From: Gentiana macrophylla
Taxonomy: Eukaryota; Streptophyta; Magnoliopsida; Gentianales; Gentianaceae
NCBI GenBank assembly: GCA_026214975.1
Contig: CM047806.1
Location: 96,867,811 to 96,931,810 of the forward strand
DNA: 64,000 nt
Reading direction: 5' to 3'
Numbering within the stretch: position 1 is the first letter of the stretch; the number at the start of each line of letters is the position of its first letter. The notes beneath the pieces were generated by a model. That model saw nothing but the letters and a program-made list of their open reading frames with translations, ran no database searches and was not told where the DNA came from. Positions 54,754 to 64,000 of this stretch are shown here, piece after piece. Made by a program: the position numbers and the translations under genes.

Positions 54754-57577
54754 ACATCGAAGTCTGAAAGTCCAAAACTGTGAAGTCACTCTTGCACTGG
54801 TACGATCCTAGTCGAACATCCACATGAGGTATCGTACTAGTTACCTTGGTTACCTTTCCTAATGGTGTGGTTATTTCCAAAGTGTCTTTTAAGGGTTCTG
54901 AAGGTAGATTCAACTTCTTAGCTATCTTAGTTGACACAAAGGTGTTAGATGCTCCCGTATCAAACAAGGCTATAACTGTAAGGTTATCTAATATTATCGT
55001 ACCTAAGATGTAAATTCGTTTATTTAAATACAAATACAACATGATTCAATGCGCTGTACAAGTACTTTAACAAAAATAACAAACAAACTAAGGGTACCTG
55101 TGATAACATTGTCGTCTGGCTCAGCGATCTCAGCATCTTTTGCAAAAACTCGAACAGGCCGACTCGGGCCCTTTTTACCGCTTCTTTGACCTTGGTTCCC
55201 TTTGTTCCCCTGAGTTGGGCATGCTCTTGCATAATTCCCTGGATCTCCATATAAGTAGCGACCACTTATATTTGCTCGACACTCCCATGAATGATTCTTG
55301 TTGCACTTCGAGCAAAGCGGTGCGCCAATTGAAGGTTTAGCTACCAAAGGAGTTGTTGTCTTCTTTGCATTCTGTTTGGTGTCGCCCGACTATTACCTTG
55401 GTGCGTCCCAAAGGTTTTCTTCAGACCAATGATGACTGAGGTCTTGCTCTTGAAGGTCTCCACTTCTAAATCCTTATTCAACATTTCAGCCATATCCTCG
55501 GTGTAGCTCCCATCATCCCTGCATGTATCTCATAGGACAAACCATTCTTGTAGAGGGCCATCTTTCTCTCTTCCTCTCTCATGATCTTTTGGTAGAACCT
55601 ACCCAACTCATTGAACTTGTTAGTATACTAAGAAACTGTCATACGAATTCTTTGCTTATGTCTTAAGAACTGACTAGCCTTATCCGCTTGCACCGTTGCT
55701 GGGAAGTATCATTGTAAAACAGAATCTTAAACGATTCCCAATCTGTAACCTTTCCATTGCTGCTCTCAATAGCATCGATCCATGCTTCATTTTTACCCTA
55801 AAGAAAACCAACCGCTAACTGCGCCATCTCTGCTTTGAGGACGTTCACGTGTCTGCACGCCTTTTCAAAACTTCTTAACCACACTTTTGCCTTTGTCGGC
55901 TCCACATTCCCATGAAATTTTTGGACCCGGTTCCTCTTCAGCTTAGTGTACCAATCAACCGGGGGTGCTTGATCAAAGGCCGGTGGTGGTCTAACCGGTG
56001 GGGCAACTAGTGGGTATACTAAAGGATATCCAAGAGGTGCTTGTGGTACCGGGGGTTCTTGGTACGGTGGTGGTTGAGGCCGTAGTGGAGGGATCACTTG
56101 TCGCTTAGTTTGATATGGATGGTATCTTTGTTGGTGTTGTGGGTGTGATGGGGCTGATGAAATCTATAAGGTGGGTAACCAACTCATTGCTAGTGATCGA
56201 AACGTGGTGATGGTGGCACGGTAGGTCGAGGGGTGTGGCCAACTGGTGGACGGTAAAAAGTCTGTCGATGGTGATGGAACACTGGATGAGAAGGGCGACT
56301 TACCGGTAGAGGTGGAGGGTAGATGTTGGTCACTGGTGGCACATACACTGGTGGAATCTCACCAGGGCCGGCCCTCGCTTTTATTGGGCTTAAGACCAAG
56401 TCCCCGAATTGGGCCTTTTAGTTGAAATTGTTTTTTTTAAAACAAATTTATTGTTAGATATTTCTTCATAAATTAATATTTTGGTTATCGTTTGCATACA
56501 AGTTGCCGTACGAATTAATGTTATCACAACGAAACGGGGGTCAGATCGCGGTGGGTCGAGGGGGCGTCCGCCTTAGTAGGGTCGAGGCGCAGCTAACTCG
56601 TGGGGGTTCAGGGCAACGCCCAAACCTAAACCAATGCCTGCATCAGTTCATGAAGAGATCTTTTTCAAATACATGCATTTTCGAACTGATATGTACTTAC
56701 CCTTTCGTGTAAGGGTTGCATGCTTTCATCCGGTGAACAGTGACAACCCTACCCTTTCGTGCAAAGAGTACCTTCATTCGTTTATAGGGTACTTGCAACC
56801 TATAAAAGACATAAGTATGCAGACGAAAATTCATAAGTTTGACAACATCATCATAAAAACTTTGAGTCTCCTCGGGTTTGATTCAAACAAGTCACTGTAG
56901 ATATATATAATAAGTTGTTTTATTTATTTTGTGTGTGCTTTTTTTTATTATATATAATATAGATATATATAATAAATTAATAATATAGATAAAACAAAAA
57001 AAAACTTGTTTGTATATCTATTTTTTTGGGTCAAGTAAATTTTTTTATCGGGACCTTTATCAATTGGAGTAAAAAAAAATTGGGCCTTTATAAAAAAAAA
57101 ACATATTATATTAGGTTGGATCGGATTGAATCTACACGAATTTTTTTTCCTTTTACCGAAACATGTACCGTTGGGCCTTCCGGCACCGTTGGGCTTAAGA
57201 CCCGGGTCTCACAGGCCTCACTGATGGGCCGGCCTTGAATCTCACCTACCATAGTGACACGTATGGGTTCTTGCCCAGGCCCGCATGGAATGTAGTTGTA
57301 CCGTGGATCCTTCTGGAATTGAGGTAATGGTGTTGAGCTCCGATGAGGTCATGGAGTGTGGTTCTAATGAAGTGAAGGATTCGGTCGCCCCAACACGCCG
57401 CTAACCACTGGTATTGGACTCTCCTGCCGTACCCCTGAACTTTCCCCACCATGAACTCCCGTTCTAGTTGTTACCATTCTGAAAGATCACAGAAAGATCA
57501 TAACGTTACTAAGAGGTTTAAAGAAATCTTATCTTAAAAGAAAGGAAGCCTAAAGGACGCTTCGCTCTGATACCAAC
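54754..57577 (-). pseudogene. Ty3/gypsy gag and protease (element B)
   Basis: Read leftwards from the LTR at 57578 are a primer site (57564-57575) and a gag start at 57474 (MVTTRTGVHGGESS). A hAT insertion follows, then proline-rich gag (56399-56190). Next is the gag core FHGNVEPTKAKVWLRSFEKA at about 55930, then a damaged zinc knuckle near 55310-55230 in which the first Cys of the second half is lost. Last is the protease with VIALFDTGASNTFVS at about 54970. The Sirevirus-like LTR cuts the protease at 54753. Polymerase and integrase are absent. Several frameshifts are present. Confidence 0.85.
56363..57237. mobile_element. Non-autonomous hAT element (copy 2) in gypsy gag
   Basis: 875 bp, starting CAGGGCCGGCCCTCG and ending GGGCCGGCCTTG, so the termini are inverted. 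It is flanked by a perfect 8-bp duplication AATCTCAC (56355-56362 and 57238-57245). It shares several blocks with copy 1 at 36764-37488 and has no transposase frame. Confidence 0.9.
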
Positions 57578-58769
57578 TGTAACGCCCCGTTCCCGGACAT
57601 CGAGTCCATATCCGGAAAAGGAACGTTCGGCACATATAACATAAAATAAATTACACATTATATGTAGGCCTCTACTACGTCGTATCGAGCTAAGAAAAAC
57701 GGAAGCAAAAGACTCGGGCATATTGTTTTTCAACAACCAAGAATAGAAACATCACTAAAGATAGAAATGTCAACTCATTACAATGAAAACTCCAAAAGAA
57801 CTTGTAACATACGAAACCTCCAAAAGGAATCAATAAAATAAATTACAAGTCTCAAAGGAAAACATATCGTATTCCAAAACTAAAAGGAACAACTAGTCCT
57901 AAACGTCATGTGAAAATTAATTAAAATAAAACTTCAACGTCGGCATCCTCAAACATCGTCTTCGAATTCGTCATCGAATTCTGGATCCACCTGTTCAGCT
58001 TCTCATCCCCAAACACATAACAAATATGCATTTGAGGTAAGTACAAATTACTTAATAAAGGAAGAAGCTATGATTTAATTACAGATTATAGCATAAGAAT
58101 CAAAATTATTAAATTGTCTTTATGTGACCGACTCAGTCTAGGGTTCATTGCATGCTCATCAACATGTTAGGACTATACGTTTCTAGCTTAACTTATGTAT
58201 GTTACATTAGCATTCAAAGAAACTACGCATGGTGTATATCCACCATGAGATATCGTATGCAACCTATTAATGGATCACACCAATAGCCACGGGCTAGTCC
58301 CGATAGTGTACACATTTGGTGAAGTCCCGCCGTACTTGGGGTCTTAGTAACCTATGGAGTTTTTCACTTTCTATGACCGCCCACAAATCGCGATATGAAT
58401 TGGTGTCTATCCAAGAATGGCATGATGTTTAATCTTTTACTAATCACGTATGTATTTATTAATCGTTAACTAGCCACCTAAGTGTTTTCAAGGCAAACCT
58501 CACCTTAATAGCTCTACTCCATCGCTTAGACGGCTAGACACAACATCCTAGAAGATACACAGACCTTGATGGATATTAACTCATCAAAGCACAAGCCTAG
58601 CATGCCCTTCCGACGGTCCCGAACTTCAACTCTTAGGAAGAATCCATTCGGTGCCGGAACTAAATGCATCAGAAACTCAATCAAGGCTTGTTCATGTTCA
58701 TTTAATGTTATTAGATCAAGAAACAACATTTAAAACTGGACTCGGGGATTAAAACTCAACTTTCCCTGA

Positions 58770-59015
58770 AACAGGGTTAGTGCGTGTGCATCCTCTCGGA
58801 ATGCGTCGCATTGATCGACTTGAAGCATTCAGGATGCTCTTGTTTAGGCAATGTGTGCGCATTGCCCTCCTATGCGCGTGCACAAACAACGATGGTTCAA
58901 AATTCCCACTCTCTGACCCTCAATGCATGCGCATTCTAACCTGTGTGTGTGCATTGAGCATCCTGTACCAAAACTCGACTTTCTATTTCATCAATACGTG
59001 CGCATTCAATGCGGA
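58770..59015. repeat. Quasi-palindromic GCGC array in LTR B
   Basis: Repeated words of the type AATGCGCACGCATT (for example AATGCGTCGCATT, AATGTGTGCGCATT, AATGCATGCGCATT) occur about every 40-70 bp. It occupies the same place in the LTR as the arrays in copies A and D but uses a different core sequence. Confidence 0.6.
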
Positions 59016-59695
59016 AAAGCCTTGACTCGATTTTTTTCCTGCACTTTTATGATTCCTACTCAATTCTAAACATGTTTAACATCGATAACGCTCAGAAAAT
59101 AGCAGAAAACTCAACCATTATAAAACCAATTCATCCCATACTCCATTAACAGCAATTAGACATGATTTATAACATCTAAACATGTCAAAACATCAACCTT
59201 AACCCTATAAACCATAAATAAATCGTAGGAATATTCTCTTACAATTTTGCAAGAAAACCCAAATCAAAAGCTATAAAATCTGCAGCAAAAAGTCAAACCT
59301 TTCCACAAGAAACCTATGTAATCAATCCAAACTTATATTAGATTCGATCACATGCTTCTATAACAACAATACTACGATTTCATGAGTTTCAATCCATCAA
59401 ACTCATTCAAAACACAAGTAGGGCTCGAAAATCATACCTTCGAAACTCTAAACTTTTTGTTGAAACGACGCCATTTTCACGACGATTCCAAAACTCCACT
59501 CGAATCTGAAAACGGTTAAGAATTCCGTGAGTGATTGGAAGAACTCTCTTTATCCGCCTTTTTTCTCTCTCCTTTTCCTCAAATTTGGTGAATCGATAGG
59601 TTACAGGAATATTGGGGTTTATTTTTCTTAAATAACCAATCCCAAAAATAATTATTACTTATTATTTTCCTTAATTATAATAAAATCCCAATTTC

Positions 59696-59697
<2 letters not shown>

Positions 59698-59758
<61 letters not shown>
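59698..59758. repeat. (AT)n microsatellite
   Basis: About 30 TA units near the right end of LTR B, at the position equivalent to 4071-4146 in LTR A. Confidence 0.95.
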
Positions 59759-59766
<8 letters not shown>

Positions 59767-59866
59767 TATAAAACCTCAAATACTTAATTTCCTTAGTAAA
59801 TGAATATAGTATTTCGTTCCATAAAATGACACGCCTCGCCTTTTTTCCGAGAATCAAAATATTACA

Positions 59867-60390
59867 CACAAATAGAAGCTAACATTTATTACAACTCGTC
59901 TCGACTAAAAAGGAAACTGTTGAAACACAACGAACTGCATGACTCCATTCCTAAACTTGCTCTCCAAGGTCATCATTCCACTCGTCTTCAACGTGCATAT
60001 CTTTTTATTCCAAATAAAGGAGTGAACATTCATGGTTGTCCAGTAAGGAGAAAGAAGATCAAAAGGGAGATTCGTGTTTGTCGGATGCCAGAAGACATTA
60101 CATCAATCTACTTCATCCGGTTTGCAAACAGTTTAAAGCCAATAGATTTCACGATACGAAAATTGTTTTGAAAGCATAACTTGAAACATAAAAGAAAGCC
60201 ACTTTAAAGCCAAGTTGAACAATGCATAGAAAACATGCCTATTAACTACATTCAATTAATCTTTAACGTACTTGTTTGTTTCATTAATTACTTAATTACC
60301 ACATTTAGCCTGCTGATCAAGCTTCCATGAGCTAATATCAAACCGTACTTTACTTGTCTACTAACCATAACATGTTTGTGTCTTGTCTGT
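59867..60390 (-). mobile_element. Fragment of a copy-C-type gypsy LTR (left part)
   Basis: Matches the solo LTR at 8583-10417 around 8900-9250: TTTATTCCAAATAAAGGAGT, AAGGAGAAAGAAGATCAAAA and the following AT-rich block. It is interrupted on the left by LTR B and on the right by the solo LTR D. Confidence 0.65.
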
Positions 60391-62501
60391 TGTGACGCTC
60401 TGTCCTGGATACCGAGTCCTTATCCGGAAAGAACGCCCGGCATGCATATATTAACTTTTTAAAACATAAAAGTAATATATACATAAGCCTCATAACGATT
60501 ACTCAGAGTAAAGAGGGATAAGTTAAAATAAAAGATAACTCGGAAAAGAATGTCAAACGACAAACAAATGGATCACCAGTCCCAATGAAGGTCTATGAAA
60601 ATCGAAAAGACAAAACAACGAAATAAATATTGTTGACTTATTTCATCCCAAATGAAACGGAAAAGGTACTAAAGTCTATCTCTCAAAACAGAATAATAAA
60701 TGCGTAAAATAAATATCCACGTCATCATAAACTCTTGAGCTCAAACATCAGCTCCGTCAACTACATCGTCATATCCATACTCATATCGTCCTGACAACCA
60801 CTTTCTTGGGGTGAGAACAATAAAGAAGAGGGGTAAGTACATACGTATTTAGTAAGGGGTAGAAGAAACGGCCACACATAATATGTAGCATATCATATAT
60901 AACAAGTTAATTCTACAATATCTACCACATATGTTATAATGAGATCACACTCACCCTCTACTAGATCACATAGTTCATCCTTACACACATACTTATTACA
61001 TCAATATCAAAGGACACTATGCATGATGAATATGCACCACGACATTTTAAGCACCTCTCTATGGGAACGGATGTGGATTCCGTGTGGAAGTTACACGTAG
61101 TCCCTTGACACACAGCCTCAAGTAGAGCTGTAAAAGTCTCATACTTCGATATTAAAACATGCCTTACCAATCATATCGGTGTGTTAGCTTTTAGACACAC
61201 ACACATATGTAATTTACGAGTTTAGATCTAACCATCTGATTCATTCACATAAAAGGATTCTTAAAGACTTAGAGTCCTAGACATCTAATTACACTACTTA
61301 GCACGTTGTAAAAGGATCAAAGGCTACTAAGTCAATGTCCCACAAGGCCTAATTAAACAACGTCTTACGGTGCTCCTATATTCTCTCCGTAGAGGGTTTC
61401 AGTTGTGGTGCTCAGCCAAGGCTACAAGAAGTCGAAGTTAGATTTTTCAAAGTATCATATAATGCCCTCAAAGGCATGCAATCCAATCAAATTTGAACCG
61501 AATACAACAAAACATGAAAAATAGGCTAAACAGTGGGTTTGGCGCGCGCTGACGCCTTTTGGCGCGCGTTAAAACTACTCCAGAACTTGTTGTCCTCTCT
61601 GCTTCTGTTTTAGCGCACGCAACACCCTTTTGGCACGCGCTAAAACCAACCTGAACCGGCTACTTTCTTTTTGGCGCACGCTAAACCTAAACAGAGCATC
61701 ATGTTCCGGTTCCGACAATTTTGGCGTGCGCTAAACGCAAGCAGAACCGTTCCTCGAGTTTAAGGTGTGTTTGGCGTGCGCTAAAATAAGTTTGGGGGCA
61801 CTAAACGATCGTGAAACTTGATGAACATCTTGTTTCAACGTCAGATATGGTCTGTTTTCAACCCAATTGATCCCAACCTTATTCCAACACAATACCCTGC
61901 ATATTTTGCTCAGAAAAATAGCAACAACCAACACAATAAAACCTTTTTAAAAGAACACCCTCTTACCTTAGCAATCCAAAAGCGAATTCAAAGAGAAAAC
62001 AAAAGGAAAAGGCTTGAATCCTCGATTCAAAACACCTCTACGAATAACCTACGATAATTAAACATTATACTACGATTAGGAAACTCTCTAATCCACTTAA
62101 ACTCAGATTTTTCCTCAAGAACAAAGGGAATTCTAGATTTAAGGCTAAAATTGAGAACTTACTGTTTTGCAAACGGTTAGTACGGAAACAATCGGCTTCT
62201 CGAGGTGATCACTTTCTTTTATAGTCGTTTGCACAAATGATAATTTGATTATCCGCACGATTCAAGTTTTCGTTCTTGCTTTTTTTTTTTTCATGATGTT
62301 GTTGTCGCCCTTTTTCTTCTTTTATCAGAAATTTAACGTAATGTGATTAATGAGATTTTAGGGAGTTATTTCCTTTAAATACCCATTAATTAAACCATTA
62401 ATGAAAATTAATTATTTATTTTAGGTTAATATAAATAGGAAAATAAATAAATAAATTCCCGTTTTACATTTATACCATTCTTGAATTTTCAGGGTATTAC
62501 A
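60391..62501 (-). mobile_element. Solo gypsy LTR (copy D) with perfect TSD
   Basis: From TGTGACGCTCTG at 60391 to GGGTATTACA at 62501, 2.11 kb, flanked by TCTGT on both sides (60386-60390 and 62502-62506). No primer site or coding sequence is attached, so it is a solo LTR formed by recombination. It has the GCGC array at 61527-61790. The strand is assigned by homology with copies A and B. Confidence 0.85.
61527..61790. repeat. Quasi-palindromic GCGC array in LTR D
   Basis: Two paired modules (TTTGGCGCGCGCTGACG with GGCGCGCGTTAAAA; TTTTAGCGCACGC with GCACGCGCTAAAA) are followed by single copies of TTTGGCG(C/T)(A/G)CGCTAAA. The core is the same as in LTR A (3117-3370). Confidence 0.7.
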
Positions 62502-62506
62502 TCTGT

Positions 62507-63350
62507 CTTGTTCGTGTTTTTACTTAGTTCACGTGAGGGCATGATGTGATACGGGAAACATGACTAGTCATACATCCATTGTGGGGCTGGGTCATGGTAC
62601 CCCGTTCAGTACATCGTCTTGGAAACGACGTGAGTAATACAAGTAGTCACACGTCCAAAATGAGACTTTTGATACCCATGGTACTCCCTTCAGTAAATCA
62701 CATGGTTACTAACTATAAACAAGTACGAGCACATAAAGCACATAAGTTCAAGTTAAAGTCCATATCTTACTTATGTGAGCATACATGCCGTAACACCAAA
62801 CTCCCAACCTATATCCACTACTCATAACCAAAACGCATAAAATAGTTTACAGAAGAGTATCAAGAAAACCAAACAGTACAGCGAAATCAATATTCCAATT
62901 ATCCGTCAAACACATAATCATGTCCGTATTCGTGCAATTTAACATAAAATGGTATTCAAAACAACTTAAAAACATAATATTTAAACGACAAACAAAACCT
63001 TTGATAAGAAAACTCCGTGCCTTGAACAACAACTCCAAATCTACATGAATCTACAACCAACAATGAATCTAACATAAATCTTACGGGAATCTAACTCTAC
63101 GAAGATCAAACTCAATATCAACTACGAAAAGATTAGATTTTACCGTCAAGAAGATATTCAAAGCCTGAACTACAGCCGGAAACGAAACTGGTTCGAACAC
63201 GCTGCTGAACTAACCTAGAAAAGCAAGTCTGTCCAGAAACTAAGTCCTGGGGCGATTTCCCAGGAGGTGGGCCAGGATAGCGGCCCATTGCTTAACTAAA
63301 AACTCCGAAAACACGAAAGGTGTGAAGTGGCTATCCGTATATACATATAT
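62507..63350 (-). mobile_element. Fragment of a copy-C-type gypsy LTR (right part)
   Basis: Continues the LTR interrupted at 60390. It shares the CGTGCAATTTA/ATGCAATTTA block and the CCTTTTGATAAGAA block with copy C (about 9820-9920). Its right boundary is lost near the (AT)n tract at 63380. Confidence 0.55.
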
Positions 63351-63374
63351 ACACGCACAAACTTACACTCTCTC

Positions 63375-63379
<5 letters not shown>

Positions 63380-63438
<59 letters not shown>
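63380..63438. repeat. (AT)n microsatellite
   Basis: About 29 TA units. Confidence 0.95.
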
Positions 63439-63439
<1 letters not shown>

Positions 63440-63443
<4 letters not shown>

Positions 63444-64000
63444 GTTTAATGCTATGGTTATTATACTAAATTTCACGTATAAGTTTAGTTATTTGTGTGT
63501 TTCAAATAATATTTCATAACTTAAAATATAACCAATTTAAATTATTTTTTTACGATAAATAAATTCATAGGTAATACTAAATATAAATATATTTTAATCA
63601 AAGTAATTACTTTAGTATGGAAGAAGAATAAAAAGATTTTATAAAGAAAACATAAAAAAAGGAAAAAAAAAAAAAAGAAAAAAGAAAGTTTGATAGAAAA
63701 AGGAATGTGCATACATGGGATTGAAAAAAAGGAACGTGCATAGAATTTGTTTTTTCAGACATAAGCATGTCAAGAGGCGCTGAAAACTTTTACATTTTTT
63801 CAATGTGAAATTAAGTGGTACTTAATTAATTAAGATGTATTAAAATTATTAACAAACACCACTAAATGCAACCATCACTTAATATATCTAGAATAAGTAC
63901 TTAATCTGATTACTAAACAGGCCCCTAGTTGACTTTAAAATATACTAAGAGGTTAGAGTTTCACAATAAATTTCGCATGCGATTGTGCGCGACTCTTCTT
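63440..64000. other. AT-rich intergenic end of window
   Basis: No coding sequence, RNA gene or recognisable element. A purine-rich run (A/G only) lies at about 63640-63690. Confidence 0.5.

Larger units (their letters stand above)
57578..59866 (-). mobile_element. Gypsy LTR (copy B), 5' LTR of element B
   Basis: From TGTAACGCCCC at 57578 to AATATTACA at 59866, 2.29 kb. It is colinear with copy A, including the GCCACGGGCTAG and CGCGATATGA blocks and an (AT)n near the right end. The primer site and gag start on its left give the orientation. Its right edge abuts sequence that belongs to an LTR of the copy C type, so element B inserted into an older LTR. Confidence 0.8.

Overview
This window looks like nuclear DNA from a flowering plant, most likely a eudicot. 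The reasons are a spliced 21-exon gene, a plant-specific LOB-domain transcription factor, abundant LTR retrotransposons with the plant Met-tRNA primer site (TGGTATCAGAGC-type), hAT, Mutator and Stowaway-type miniature elements, and long (AT)n tracts. I recognise two host genes. Almost everything else is transposable-element DNA, mostly degraded and nested.

Host gene 1 is GCP2 (SPC97 family), a gamma-tubulin ring complex subunit, on the minus strand from 41837 (ATG) to 12305 (stop). I reconstructed all 21 coding exons by hand. They total 2100 nt, keep one reading frame and encode 699 aa. All introns are GT-AG except intron 17, which only keeps frame as a GC-AG intron. The gene covers about 29.5 kb because introns 5 (12.2 kb), 8 (6.6 kb), 9 (3.8 kb) and 12 (1.5 kb) are filled with Ty1/copia elements. 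Intron 5 holds one nearly complete 5-kb copia (30282-35269) with about 98% identical LTRs, an RT-deleted copia carrying a hAT element, and a minus-strand 5'-truncated copia. Intron 8 holds a copia nested in another copia and itself hit by a hAT-like miniature element. Intron 9 holds at least three interleaved copia remnants.

Host gene 2 is an intronless class I LOB-domain gene, closest in my recollection to LBD36/ASL1, at 49733-50548 on the plus strand.

Region by region: 1-10.6 kb is a Sirevirus-like LTR next to a minus-strand gypsy LTR with a gag stub, a Stowaway-like MITE, a dead plus-strand gypsy gag-pol and a solo gypsy LTR inserted in a minisatellite. 11.3-12.3 kb is a Mutator-type MITE and the GCP2 3' flank. 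12.3-41.8 kb is GCP2. 41.9-47.9 kb contains a tRNA-derived SINE, a 60-bp minisatellite and a decayed transposon-type ORF with a hAT insertion. 48-52 kb is the LBD locus. 52-54.8 kb is the 3' end of a Sirevirus-like element. 54.8-63.4 kb is a nested stack of gypsy LTRs (three related copies plus gag-protease) with another hAT.

The most unusual structures are the TE-swollen but fully open GCP2 gene with a GC-AG intron, arrays of quasi-palindromic GCGC-rich modules inside the gypsy LTRs, the 60-bp minisatellite, and a compact long hairpin about 800 bp upstream of the LBD gene. I saw no convincing previously undescribed enzymatic system. No database search was run, so family assignments rest on motifs I recognise.
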